A stretch of DNA of 64,000 nt from Pedobacter sp. HDW13 (GCF_011303555.1 NZ_CP049868.1:5518001-5582000); one strand, 5' to 3'; shown: positions 7,889 to 16,707, numbered from the stretch's first letter. Program-made: numbers and translations. Notes: generated from the letters alone by a model not told the origin.

Positions 7889-7931
7889 GTTAACTTAACG
7901 TTAATTATTTTTTTACTACTTTAGCGTTAAC
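7889..7931. promoter_or_regulatory. palindrome cluster, candidate operator of the NrtR-type regulator
   Basis: In the region between the divergent HAD-regulator operon and the aldose epimerase gene lie GTTAAC (7889-7894), the perfect palindrome TTAACGTTAA (7895-7904) and another GTTAAC (7926-7931). This is the only clear palindrome cluster in the gap. Binding by the neighbouring regulator is an inference from position. Confidence 0.4.
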
Positions 7932-8015
7932 CAAAAATAAATCTATATGAAAGCATGCGGGTTTTAATCTGTACAAATCACGACTGCTTCATCACCCTAA
8001 AACCAATAATAACTG

Positions 8016-9167
8016 ATGAAAAAACCATTTCTTAAAGCGTTACCAGTGGCTACATTGTGTTTAGCCCTTGCTTTTTCTTCCTGCAACTCCAAATCGGATA
8101 AAGGCAGCGATACAGCCGCACAGCACGATTCGTTAAAATACAACAGCACGATTGATGGAAAAAGTGTTAAACTTTACACATTAAAAAATAAGCAGGGGGC
8201 TTCCGTTTCGATTAGCAATTACGGTGGCAGGGTGGTTTCGTTACTGGTACCCGATAAAAACAATAAATTAACTGATGTAGTATTGGGTTACGATAGCATC
8301 GGGGCTTATCGTAAAAAAGGCGAACCGTTTTTTGGCGCACTGATTGGCAGATATGGAAACCGGATTGGCAAAGGTAAATTTGCTTTAGATGGAAAAGAAT
8401 ATCAATTGCAGCTTAATGATGGTGTAAACACCTTGCACGGCGGTACCGATGGTTTTTTTGGCAAGGTGTGGGAAGCGAAGCAAGTGGATAGCACCAAACT
8501 GGAACTGAGCTATGTTTCTCAGGATGGGGAAGCTGGTTATCCGGGTAAACTGGATGTTAAGGTTTCCTATACGCTAACCGACGATAATGCCCTGCAAATT
8601 GATTATGTGGCCACTACAGATAAAACTACCATCGTAAACTTAACCAACCACGCTTACTTTAACCTAAACGGCGAAGGCGACAGCACAATTCTAGATCACG
8701 AATTAGTGATCGATGCCAGTGCTTATACGCCGGTAGATTCTACCCTGATTCCAACCGGTAAATTACAACCTGTTGCAGGCACTGCTTTCGATTTTAACAA
8801 AAGTAAATTGATTGGCAAACAAATTGGCGATAACGACGAGCAATTAAAATTTGGTAAAGGTTACGACCATAACTTTGCATTAACCCATCACGATGGTAAA
8901 GCACCCGTAGCGGTTGTTAAAAGCACTAAAACAGGTATTGTGTTATCGGTGATTACAACAGAGCCTGGATTACAGTTTTACAGTGGTAATTTTTTAACGG
9001 GCGCTGATAAAGATGGTAAAGGTGGTAAATCTTACCCTCACCGTTCGGCATTCTGTTTAGAAACGCAACACTTCCCTGATGCCCCAAACCACCCGAATTT
9101 TGCATCGACGGTGCTTAAACCGGGCGAAACGTATAAGACCAGTACAACTTATAAGTTCTCGAAATAA
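8016..9167 (+). CDS. galM: aldose 1-epimerase (mutarotase), lipoprotein
   Basis: The product is 383 residues. The signal peptide ends in lipobox FSSC (Cys23), so the enzyme is a periplasmic or surface lipoprotein instead of the usual cytosolic GalM. The galactose mutarotase domain spans about 40-380: GALIGRYGNRIGKGKF, LHGGTDGFFGKVWEA, the catalytic-His motif NLTNHAYFNL, an FDF segment, GYDHNF, and TEPGLQFYSGNF with the catalytic Glu, ending QHFPDAPNHPNF. It interconverts alpha and beta anomers of aldoses such as galactose, glucose or xylose. It is divergent from a sugar phosphatase and NrtR-type regulator and probably co-regulated with them. The start ATG at 8016 precedes a normal KKPF signal start. 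Confidence 0.9.
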   Translation: MKKPFLKALPVATLCLALAFSSCNSKSDKGSDTAAQHDSLKYNSTIDGKSVKLYTLKNKQGASVSISNYGGRVVSLLVPDKNNKLTDVVLGYDSIGAYRKKGEPFFGALIGRYGNRIGKGKFALDGKEYQLQLNDGVNTLHGGTDGFFGKVWEAKQVDSTKLELSYVSQDGEAGYPGKLDVKVSYTLTDDNALQIDYVATTDKTTIVNLTNHAYFNLNGEGDSTILDHELVIDASAYTPVDSTLIPTGKLQPVAGTAFDFNKSKLIGKQIGDNDEQLKFGKGYDHNFALTHHDGKAPVAVVKSTKTGIVLSVITTEPGLQFYSGNFLTGADKDGKGGKSYPHRSAFCLETQHFPDAPNHPNFASTVLKPGETYKTSTTYKFSK

Positions 9168-9182
9168 GATCGGGTATTGGCC

Positions 9183-9392
9183 GGTGTCTCACCGACTAGT
9201 AGATCAGAATTTAGCGTAGCTTTTTTCTGACCACGGAGGCACGGATAAGCACGGAATAACATATTTCTTGTTTGGTATCTCACTCACCAATAGATCAGAA
9301 TTAGCGCAACTATTTTCTGGCCACGGATGAGCAAGGAATAGTGTTTTTCTTATTCGCTTATTGTTCGGTGTCTCACCAACCGGTATATAAAA
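9183..9392. repeat. imperfect tandem repeat, two and a third units
   Basis: This fills the 312-base gap between convergent genes. Unit 1 (9183-9273) and unit 2 (9274-9366) share ggtntctcac, tagatcagaatt, tagcg, tttctg, ccacgga and gcacggaat/gcaaggaat in order, and a third partial unit starts at 9367 with ggtgtctcaccaac. No gene is evident here. Confidence 0.75.
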
Positions 9393-9396
9393 TTAA

Positions 9397-9424
9397 AGCT
9401 CCTGCTATACAGGAGCTTTTTTTA
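9397..9424. terminator. terminator between convergent genes
   Basis: Arms agctcctg and caggagct with a 4-base loop, A-rich on the left and a long T run on the right, so it can stop transcription from both sides: aldose epimerase on the plus strand and the lactate dehydrogenase operon on the minus strand. Confidence 0.85.
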
Positions 9425-9479
9425 TTTTTAACCAAATCTTCGGATAATCCTGTTTTTGGTACCTGGGCACTCTATTAAC

Positions 9480-10649
9480 TTATACCGCTAATAACCTTTC
9501 AGGGAATTGCGAAATTTTTTCGATCGTGAGCTGTTGCATAATCTGGTATAAATGGGTTTTAAACATATTGATGGTATGGTCTCCACCTTCATTACCCAAT
9601 GCCCCAACGCCATACATAAACGGGCGGCCCATAAAGTTAAATTCAGAACCTACTGCATGTGCCCTGGCCAAATCAACTCCAGAACGGATTCCTCCATCCA
9701 GCATGATCTTGAGTTTTGATTTATAGGCTTCATTTCCGGCGAGTTTAATTAAAGAGTTAATCGATGATTCACCAGCATCAATTTGTCGCCCGCCATGATT
9801 GGAAACAATAACCCCATCCACACCAATCTGTATAGCTGCCTGCATATCTTCATCAGTAGCTATGCCCTTTAATACCAATGGCCCTTTCCAGATTTCGCGG
9901 ATGGCCGAAACCTTTTCTATGTCAACCTTCCCTGTAAACGTTCGGTTCATAAACTGTCCCAGCTGCGACATGTCCATTCCTTTTTCCATATAAGGTTTTA
10001 AGGTGGCAAAAGAGGGGATACCATGCTGTAGTGTTTTTATACCCCATAATGGTCTTGCAAATGCCTGTAAGATGTTGTTTACCGACATTTTAGGTGGTAT
10101 TGAAAGGCCACTTTTAATTTCCTTGTACCTTAACCCGAAGGCAGGCACATCTACCAGCACAACCAGAACCGGACATTCAACTGCTTTCAAACGTGATAAA
10201 ATATCATCCCTAAGTTTATTTTCTGTAGGGTGGTAAAGCTGAAACCAGGCTTTTCCTTCCGAAACTTCAGCAATCCGTTCGATACTACTGGTCGATACCG
10301 TACTCAATGTATAGGGGATATCGTGTTTAGCTGCCGCTTTAGCTAGAATTTCGGGCGCATTGGGCCACATTAAGCCTTGCAAACCGATAGGAGAAATACC
10401 GAAAGGAGCACTGTATTTGCGGCCAAAAAGCTCAACCGACATATCAATATCTCCACCAACACGTAAATAGTTAGGTTTTAAATATATATTACCGAAATCA
10501 GTTTCGTTACGGACCAGATTTAGCCCTTCGTTACAGCCGCCTTCTAAATAATCGAATGCAAATTTTGGTATTCTTCTTTTTGCTTTACTTCTAAGGTCAG
10601 CTACAGAAGGATATTGAGAATGATAAGGAAAGGTAATTTTTTTGCTCAT
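9480..10649 (-). CDS. lldD: FMN-dependent L-lactate dehydrogenase / alpha-hydroxy-acid oxidase family
   Basis: The product is 389 residues with no signal peptide. It is a complete FMN-dependent alpha-hydroxy-acid dehydrogenase barrel: an N-terminal RIPKFAFDYLEGGCNEG, FMN contact PIGLQGLMWPNAPE, ILSRLKAVECPVLVVLVDVP, the active-site motif SNHGGRQID (His base, then Arg), MLDGGIRSGVDLARA and GRPFMYGVGALG. It oxidises L-lactate (or a close 2-hydroxy acid) to pyruvate and passes electrons to the membrane quinone pool. It is the last gene of a minus-strand operon for deoxyhexose acids; L-lactate is a direct product of the fuconate hydrolase step, so here it probably finishes that pathway. A glycolate or mandelate oxidase role is possible from family alone. 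Confidence 0.85.
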   Translation of the reverse strand: MSKKITFPYHSQYPSVADLRSKAKRRIPKFAFDYLEGGCNEGLNLVRNETDFGNIYLKPNYLRVGGDIDMSVELFGRKYSAPFGISPIGLQGLMWPNAPEILAKAAAKHDIPYTLSTVSTSSIERIAEVSEGKAWFQLYHPTENKLRDDILSRLKAVECPVLVVLVDVPAFGLRYKEIKSGLSIPPKMSVNNILQAFARPLWGIKTLQHGIPSFATLKPYMEKGMDMSQLGQFMNRTFTGKVDIEKVSAIREIWKGPLVLKGIATDEDMQAAIQIGVDGVIVSNHGGRQIDAGESSINSLIKLAGNEAYKSKLKIMLDGGIRSGVDLARAHAVGSEFNFMGRPFMYGVGALGNEGGDHTINMFKTHLYQIMQQLTIEKISQFPERLLAV

Positions 10650-10797
10650 TATTAAATTTATTATCTTGGCCGCAGGGGTGTTAAAAACCGAAAACTAACA
10701 CTATATATTGTAATCTCCATCCTGCACTATCGGCCATGTTTGGTTTCTGGAGAATTTAAGTGCCAGGTAATAGCCACAAGGGGCTTAAAAACAGTCT

Positions 10798-11619
10798 TTA
10801 AAGACTATAAAAAACCTTCGCGTTATCAGAAAAGATCAATCTCCTTTCTGCAACAGTGAAACGTTCGGTATATTTATTTACTAAATTAAACCAATCCTCG
10901 TAAGGCCTGCTGAGTAACATTACCGGCCAGTCGCTGCCATACATTACGCGTTCAGGGCCAAAATGTTCAAATATTACATCAAAGGCGTTAAACAGTTCTT
11001 GCTCTGTCCAGTTTTTCCAGTCTGCTTCAGTTAATAAACCCGATACTTTACATTGCACATTGGGGTTTGCAGCCAAAGTTTTAATGTTTTCAGCCCACAA
11101 TTTCAAATCCTGACTTTTTACATCTGGCTTGCCACAATGATCCAATACAAATGGCTGATCGGGAATTTGATCAACCATTTGTATAATGGCTTCCAACTGG
11201 TCGTGATAACACAACAAATCGTATGTATAATTGTATTTTTTCAACTGTTTAACTCCAGCAATAAAAGCTGGATTGAGGATAAAATCCCGGTTCTCAGCCT
11301 GCAGGATGTGCCTCCAGCCCTTAATGGTTTTATGATTGTTCCAGTAGCTTAAGCGCTCATCAAGATCAGGGTTTAACAAATCAACCCAGCCTACAATGCC
11401 TTTTATAATTTCGTTCTCTCCGGTCAGGGTTAAAAGAAAATCGTTTTCTTCTTCCGATTGACTGGCCTGCACTGCAACGCATCCGGTAATATTCAAATCG
11501 CTATACACCCTTAAGAGGTTTTTAGGAGAAAAATCTTTACGGATGGTTTGCATATCCTCATTAATCCAGTTATCTCTAACAGGGTCGAAATTCCAAAAGT
11601 GTACGTGGGTATCAATCAT
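10798..11619 (-). CDS. amidohydrolase, probable L-fuconolactonase
   Basis: The product is 273 residues. It is an Amidohydro_2 TIM barrel. The metal motif THVHFW lies at residues 4-9 (H5 and H7), the later strand ends are FVLDHCGKP (His and Cys near the metal) and VMYGSDWPVML (Asp). This is the COG3618 family, which holds L-fuconolactonase, L-rhamnono-lactonase and 2-pyrone-4,6-dicarboxylate hydrolase. Between a RhaM-type mutarotase gene (12-base gap) and a lactate dehydrogenase gene, lactone hydrolysis in L-fucose or L-rhamnose oxidation is the natural reading: fuconolactone to fuconate, in the cytoplasm. The choice between fucose and rhamnose cannot be made from sequence; fucosidase genes nearby favour fucose. 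Confidence 0.8.
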   Translation of the reverse strand: MIDTHVHFWNFDPVRDNWINEDMQTIRKDFSPKNLLRVYSDLNITGCVAVQASQSEEENDFLLTLTGENEIIKGIVGWVDLLNPDLDERLSYWNNHKTIKGWRHILQAENRDFILNPAFIAGVKQLKKYNYTYDLLCYHDQLEAIIQMVDQIPDQPFVLDHCGKPDVKSQDLKLWAENIKTLAANPNVQCKVSGLLTEADWKNWTEQELFNAFDVIFEHFGPERVMYGSDWPVMLLSRPYEDWFNLVNKYTERFTVAERRLIFSDNAKVFYSL

Positions 11620-11631
11620 ATTGTAAAAGCA

Positions 11632-11961
11632 CTAAAGTTTAAATATCTGATCCATTAAGATCCATTTTTCGCCCGGTTTGGCACCTGGCAATGCCTGCTG
11701 GAATTTCCACATTAAAGTTTCCCATTCCTGCACTTTGGGGTTGGCTAAATCGGCCTTTCCTTTTTCTTCAAAAGAAAAGCTTTCGTTTACCTCCATAATC
11801 ATAAATAACCGGTTACCAGTTAAATATATATCGAGGTTTTCGATCCCGGAAGCAATAATGCTTTCTTTAATTTCAGGCCAAACTGATTGGTGATATTGCT
11901 TATATTCTACAATAAGCTGCTCATCATCAACCAGATCGAGCGCCAGGCAATATCTCTTCAT
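11632..11961 (-). CDS. L-rhamnose/L-fucose mutarotase (RhaM family)
   Basis: The product is 109 residues from the ATG at 11961. A longer in-frame start at 12027 would overlap the upstream gene by 65 bases and add 22 residues the family lacks, so the short form is chosen. The fold is the dimeric alpha/beta barrel of RhaM (DUF718). Key residues are kept: His24 in YHQSVWPEI, matching the catalytic His of E. coli RhaM, and Tyr46 in LDIYLTGNR, then the C-terminal WETLMWKFQ and a PGEKW motif. It speeds interconversion of the anomers of a 6-deoxy-L-hexose so that the right one reaches the dehydrogenase. It starts 1 base after the stop of the FAH-family gene. A related domain is fused to the enzyme encoded at 61348-63858. 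Confidence 0.85.
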   Translation of the reverse strand: MKRYCLALDLVDDEQLIVEYKQYHQSVWPEIKESIIASGIENLDIYLTGNRLFMIMEVNESFSFEEKGKADLANPKVQEWETLMWKFQQALPGAKPGEKWILMDQIFKL

Positions 11962-11962
11962 A

Positions 11963-12817
11963 TTAGTTTTCGATGTAAGCTTTAACAGTCTGTTTACTTG
12001 TACCCAGGCCATCAATACCCAATTCAACTACATCGCCTGCCTTTAAATACCATGGCTCAGGTTTTTGTCCTAAACCTACACCAGCAGGTGTACCTGTGGT
12101 AATTACATCGCCAGGTAAAAGAGTCATGAACTGACTGATATAAGCAATCATAAACGGCACATTGAAAATCAGGTTCGAGGTATTTCCATCCTGTAAAGTT
12201 TTGCCGTTAACGGTTAACCACAAACGTAAGTTGTGTACATCAGCAATTTCATCCTGTGTAGCAATAAATGGCCCAATTGGTGCAAAGGTATCGGCGCTTT
12301 TTCCTTTCACCCACTGTCCGTTACGCTCCAGCTGGAATTCGCGTTCGCTGTAATCGTTGTGCAATACATAACCAGCAATATGATCTAAGGCATTTTCTTC
12401 TGATACGTAACTGGCTTTTTTACCAATAACAATAGCTAATTCTACTTCCCAATCTGTTTTTTTACTGTTTTTAGGGATCACCAAATCATCATTCGGGCCT
12501 ACAATAGCGCTGGTAGCTTTGAAGAATAAAATGGGTTCGGCTGGAATAGGGGCATTAGTTTCTGCCGCGTGGTCTTTGTAATTTAAACCAACACAGATAA
12601 TTTTAGAGGGACGTGCCAAAGCAGGACCTAAGCGTACACCTTTATCTACTTGTGGTAAATCAGCCGATGCAATAGCTGATTTTAATTTTTCAAGGCCATC
12701 GCCACCAAAAAACTCTTCGTTATAATCACTAACCAATGCAGATACATCGAAATAGTTATCGTTGATAATTACTCCTGGTTTTTCTGCTCCAGCTTCGCCA
12801 AATCGTATTAATTTCAT
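11963..12817 (-). CDS. FAH-family 2,4-diketo-3-deoxy-L-fuconate (rhamnonate) hydrolase
   Basis: The product is 284 residues. The fumarylacetoacetase C-terminal fold occupies about 70-280: IICVGLNYKDHAAE, FFKATSAIVGPND, metal ligands in DWEVELAIVIG (two Glu) and HNDYSEREFQ (Asp), then TFAPIGPFIAT and the late TGTPAGVGLG loop. Family members hydrolyse C-C bonds of 2,4-dioxo acids. In the non-phosphorylating fucose or rhamnose route this enzyme splits 2,4-diketo-3-deoxy-L-fuconate or -rhamnonate into pyruvate and L-lactate. The preceding SDR would make its substrate and the downstream lldD would use its lactate. Gap to the SDR is 35 bases. A generic acylpyruvase is the alternative. Confidence 0.8.
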   Translation of the reverse strand: MKLIRFGEAGAEKPGVIINDNYFDVSALVSDYNEEFFGGDGLEKLKSAIASADLPQVDKGVRLGPALARPSKIICVGLNYKDHAAETNAPIPAEPILFFKATSAIVGPNDDLVIPKNSKKTDWEVELAIVIGKKASYVSEENALDHIAGYVLHNDYSEREFQLERNGQWVKGKSADTFAPIGPFIATQDEIADVHNLRLWLTVNGKTLQDGNTSNLIFNVPFMIAYISQFMTLLPGDVITTGTPAGVGLGQKPEPWYLKAGDVVELGIDGLGTSKQTVKAYIEN

Positions 12818-12852
12818 GTTAAAAGGTTCTTTATTGTATTTAAAATAGGGTA

Positions 12853-13617
12853 TTAATTGTTCAGGGTAGTAAATCCACCGTCAATCGGGTAATCGCAGCC
12901 GGTAATAAACGAAGCTTCGTCGCTACATAAATATAAAGCAAGCGCACCAATTTCTTCAGGTTTAGCCATGCGGCCGATAGGTTGTGTTTTAGATAATTTC
13001 TCGAACATTTCGGGGATGTTATCCGGATAGTTTTTCTGTAAAAAGCCATCTACAAAGGGCGTGTGTACCCTTGCCGGAGAAATTGAATTACACCTGATGT
13101 TTTCGCCGATATAATCTTTAGCTACGCTCATGGTCATGGCTTTTACTGCACCTTTTGCGGTACTGTAAGCAAAACGATCGGGTAAGCCAATTAGTGCTGC
13201 AATAGAAGCCATATTGATGATCACGCCACCGCCAGCCAAACGGATTTGCGGAATGGCAGCATACAAACAATTGTAAACACCTTTAACATTTACGCGCATT
13301 ACACGGTCAAAATCGCTTTCTTCAGTGGTATCGGCTTTACCAATATGTGCAATACCGGCATTATTTACTAAAATATTTATGCTTCCAATCTGTTCAAAAA
13401 CAGCTTTAACCGCCTGGTGGTCTGAAACATCGCAGGCATAACTAAAAGCCTGTTTGCCGGCAGTCTTAATTTCATCAAGTGTATCTTGTGCCTGTGCTGT
13501 ACCCAGTTCGATGATATGTACTTCGGCATCCTGTTTGGCCAGAATAGTTGCAATAGCCCTGCCAATCCCACTTCCGCCGCCTGTAACTACTGCTTTTTTA
13601 TTTTTGAGTGAAAACAT
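12853..13617 (-). CDS. SDR, probable 2-keto-3-deoxy-L-fuconate dehydrogenase
   Basis: The product is 254 residues, a classical short-chain dehydrogenase. The Rossmann motif is VVTGGGSGIGRAIA (about residue 10), then NNAG (about 90), the catalytic Ser in INMASIAALIG, and YSTAK (Tyr/Lys, about 157-161), ending ITGCDYPIDGGFTTLNN. Its neighbours define the likely role: oxidation of 2-keto-3-deoxy-L-fuconate (or rhamnonate) to the 2,4-diketo acid that the next gene cleaves. An alternative is L-fucose 1-dehydrogenase, also an SDR in some bacteria; sequence alone does not decide. It is the first gene of the minus-strand operon, facing the plus-strand pectin locus across 354 bases. Confidence 0.8.
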   Translation of the reverse strand: MFSLKNKKAVVTGGGSGIGRAIATILAKQDAEVHIIELGTAQAQDTLDEIKTAGKQAFSYACDVSDHQAVKAVFEQIGSINILVNNAGIAHIGKADTTEESDFDRVMRVNVKGVYNCLYAAIPQIRLAGGGVIINMASIAALIGLPDRFAYSTAKGAVKAMTMSVAKDYIGENIRCNSISPARVHTPFVDGFLQKNYPDNIPEMFEKLSKTQPIGRMAKPEEIGALALYLCSDEASFITGCDYPIDGGFTTLNN

Positions 13618-13971
13618 GTTTGTTGTTTAAATTGATTGATAATGTAATATACGTATTTTGATTTGGCATCCTTAAATTATAAATTGAGCTTACCAGCGCC
13701 TAAAAAACGGACTTAATGTTATAATTGATTAGAATACGACTACAAATAAAATAAATATTGTTGATTAAAAATTTTATCTTCTTGTCTAAATATTAACAGA
13801 TATTGTCATACCTGCCACAAACCTTTAAAAGGGCTTTACCTTGCATAAATTTTACAAAAGCTAAAGGCTAATTTACTTATATTTGAATATTATTTTTATA
13901 TTTAAATAATATTACAACCAAATATTACACAAAATCCTAATTTTTAAGGGTTTGTTATAAGAGCCAATTGC
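13618..13971. promoter_or_regulatory. divergent control region, fucose operon / pectin locus
   Basis: This AT-rich 354-base gap holds no gene. It must contain promoters for the minus-strand fucose-type operon and for the plus-strand run starting at 13972. TATATTTG at 13878-13885 matches the -7 consensus for the plus direction, but the -33 TTG is missing at the expected distance, as often seen where an activator is needed. No clear operator palindrome was found. Confidence 0.4.
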
Positions 13972-16707
13972 ATGAGAAATTTTCTGATTTTTATTTCCTG
14001 TTATTTTTTATCGATCTCTTTTTCAAGTGCGGCTAGTCGCGCCGAAAAAAATATATTAATACCAGCAACTGCGCATGTAAGGGTAAAGTTTGGCGCAGAG
14101 CAGGTTTTAAAAGCCTTAAATAAAATTGGTTATCAGGCCAGCATAACCGTGCAAGGCCAAAAGGCTACAAGCAGACCAGGTATCATCATCGGCATATTTA
14201 CTGATGCGGTTTTGGCCAGCAAACTTCCGGCTGCCTTAAAAAGCAAAATAGCCAATGCAAAAAAAGAAGCTTATACCATTTATACAGATAAAAGTGGCAC
14301 CTTATATATAGCAGGTCATGATGCATCGGGCACCTTATATGGCTGTATTGAACTGGCCGATAAAATTAACGAAACAGGTAAATTACCAACTGCATTAGCC
14401 GTTTCAGATCAACCCGAAATGGTACTCCGCGGAACTTGTATTGGCTTGCAAAAGCCCGATTATCTTCCTGGTCACGATGTTTACGAATATCCCTACACAC
14501 CAGAAACTTTCCCCTGGCTTTACGACAAAGCCTTGTGGATTAAATACCTGGATATGATGGTAGAAAACCGTTACAATTCGCTTTATCTTTGGAACGGCCA
14601 TCCATTTTCTTCTTTATTGAGACTAAAAGCCTATCCTTACGCAGTAGAAGTAGACGATGCCACACTTAAAAAGAACGAGGAAATTTTCAGGTTTTTAACC
14701 CACGAAGCTGATAAGCGTGGCATTTGGGTGATCCAGATGTTCTACAATATCATTATCCCAAAGCCATTTGCTGATAAACATGGATTAAAAACACAAGATC
14801 GTAACCGTCCGATTATTCCGTTAATTGCCGATTATACCCAAAAATCGATCGCAGCATTTGTAGAAAAATATCCAAATGTAGGCTTAATGGTTGCATTGGG
14901 CGAAGCTATGGAAGGCGTGGGGCAGGATGATATCGATTGGTTTACCAAAACCATTATCCCGGGTGTAAAAGACGGATTAAAAGCTGCCAGGATAAAAGAA
15001 GAGCCACCTATTGTATTGCGCGCACACGATACCGATGCGCCAAGCGTAATGAAAGCCGCATTACCGCTATATAAAAACCTGTACACCGAAAATAAATTCA
15101 ACGGCGAAGCTTTAACCACCTACACACCACGCGGTGCCTGGGCAGAGCTGAACCGTAAACTGGCCTCAATCGGTACAGTAAACATCTCTAACGTACACAT
15201 TCTGGCCAATTTAGAGCCTTTCAGATATGGTTCGGCTGATTTTATTCAGAAATCGGCACAGGCCATGAACAAGATTTATGGTGCTAAAGGCTTACACTTG
15301 TACCCGCAAGCCAGCTATTGGGACTGGCCTTACACTGCCGACGAAGTAAAAGGACGCTTACTGGAGGTAGACCGCGATTGGATCTGGTATAAAGAATGGG
15401 CCAGGTATGCATGGAATTCGCAAAGAGACCGCAACCAGGAAGTTAATTACTGGGGTAAGGCACTAGCCAATAAATATGGCACCACATTAACTGGCGGCAA
15501 AGCCATATTAAATGCTTATGAAGAATCGGGAGAAATCTCACCCAAACTCTTGCGCAGATACGGCATCACCGATGGAAACCGCCAAACCTTAACACTGGGC
15601 ATGTTAATGACGCAATTGATTAACCCTTTCCGTTATGGTGTATTTACTTTAATGTACGAATCGGAAGCACCTGAAGGCGAAATGATTATCGATTACGCCG
15701 AAAAAGAATGGAAAAAGCAGGGGCACATTGGCGAAACACCTGTACAAATAGCCAAAGAAGTGGTAGCGCATGGTCAGAAAGCATTAACTGCTATACAAAA
15801 CGCTGCACCAACGGTAACCAAAGATACCGCAGAATTTAACCGCCTTAAAAACGACATGTATTGTTACGATGCCATGGCGAACTTTTATGCCGAAAAGGTA
15901 AAAGCTGCACTCTGGATTTTACGTTATAAATATTCTAACAGCGTAGCAGACCTTGATCAGGCACTTCCGTTTCTCGAAAAAAGCGCAACACATTATGCCG
16001 AACTGGTTAAACGCACCGAAAAAAGCTACCTGTATGCCAATAGCATGCAAACCAAACAACGCAAAATCCCCATGCGCGGGGTTGATAAAACATTTATACA
16101 CTGGCGCGAAATGTTACCGGTTTTTACTAAAGAGCTCAACCATTTTAAACACAGTATCGATTCGCTAAAATCGGTTAAACAAGGAGCAACAGCTAAAACG
16201 GTAACCTATAAAGCTGCCGAAGTAAAGATTTTAAACCATCCTGAAAGCTATATTTTAGCCAAAGATGCTGTTGTTTTTACTGACACAACCGTTAAAATTA
16301 AAGAGCTTGCCGATGAATTGCTGGGTTTAAAAGGCATTAAACTGGCTAAAGCAGATCAGATCAAAAACGGAACTGAAATTAAGTTCAGTACAGCTGTGCC
16401 GGTAAAATTACTGGTAGGTTTTTTCAATCAGAAGAATTCGCAATTCCTTGCGCCGCCACAGTTGGAAACCGATGCAAGCGCCAATAATTATGGTCAGTCG
16501 GAAATTAAAATATCAAATGCCCTGGTGCCTTATGGTTTCCCTCCGGTAAATGTGCACGCTTACGCTTTTGCAGCCGGAACACATAGCTTAACTTTAGGTA
16601 AAGGAGCTTGTTTGGTTTTAGGTTTTATTGATGATAAACAGGAACTCCGGATTTTTAACGCTGGTTTAGATGGCAGGGGAAAAGACATAGATTGGTTATT
16701 TGAATAA
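13972..16707 (+). CDS. secreted GH67/GH20-like glycoside hydrolase of unassigned family
   Basis: The product is 911 residues with a signal peptide (about 1-21). Residues 25-145 look like the GH20b/GH67N N-terminal alpha/beta domain (AEKNILIPATAHVRVKFGAE, then AYTIYTD and LYIAGHDASGTLYGCIEL). The following barrel (about 150-520) has RYNSLYLWNGHPF, DKRGIWVIQMFYNIIIP, LMVALGEAMEG with Glu311 as a candidate catalytic acid, and IVLRAHDTD. The C-terminal 350 residues are helical, then a beta-rich end. GH67 alpha-glucuronidases and GH20 hexosaminidases share the N-terminal domain, but I do not recognise the exact family. It opens the pectin locus and overlaps the next gene by one base (TAATG), so the two are co-translated. 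Uronic-acid or amino-sugar side-chain removal is only a guess. Confidence 0.7.
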   Translation: MRNFLIFISCYFLSISFSSAASRAEKNILIPATAHVRVKFGAEQVLKALNKIGYQASITVQGQKATSRPGIIIGIFTDAVLASKLPAALKSKIANAKKEAYTIYTDKSGTLYIAGHDASGTLYGCIELADKINETGKLPTALAVSDQPEMVLRGTCIGLQKPDYLPGHDVYEYPYTPETFPWLYDKALWIKYLDMMVENRYNSLYLWNGHPFSSLLRLKAYPYAVEVDDATLKKNEEIFRFLTHEADKRGIWVIQMFYNIIIPKPFADKHGLKTQDRNRPIIPLIADYTQKSIAAFVEKYPNVGLMVALGEAMEGVGQDDIDWFTKTIIPGVKDGLKAARIKEEPPIVLRAHDTDAPSVMKAALPLYKNLYTENKFNGEALTTYTPRGAWAELNRKLASIGTVNISNVHILANLEPFRYGSADFIQKSAQAMNKIYGAKGLHLYPQASYWDWPYTADEVKGRLLEVDRDWIWYKEWARYAWNSQRDRNQEVNYWGKALANKYGTTLTGGKAILNAYEESGEISPKLLRRYGITDGNRQTLTLGMLMTQLINPFRYGVFTLMYESEAPEGEMIIDYAEKEWKKQGHIGETPVQIAKEVVAHGQKALTAIQNAAPTVTKDTAEFNRLKNDMYCYDAMANFYAEKVKAALWILRYKYSNSVADLDQALPFLEKSATHYAELVKRTEKSYLYANSMQTKQRKIPMRGVDKTFIHWREMLPVFTKELNHFKHSIDSLKSVKQGATAKTVTYKAAEVKILNHPESYILAKDAVVFTDTTVKIKELADELLGLKGIKLAKADQIKNGTEIKFSTAVPVKLLVGFFNQKNSQFLAPPQLETDASANNYGQSEIKISNALVPYGFPPVNVHAYAFAAGTHSLTLGKGACLVLGFIDDKQELRIFNAGLDGRGKDIDWLFE

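Noticed and set aside
11962-12027. Upstream start for the mutarotase gene (131 residues)
   Set aside because: It would overlap the FAH-family gene by 65 bases and add 22 residues not in the RhaM family; ATG at 11961 fits with 1-base spacing.
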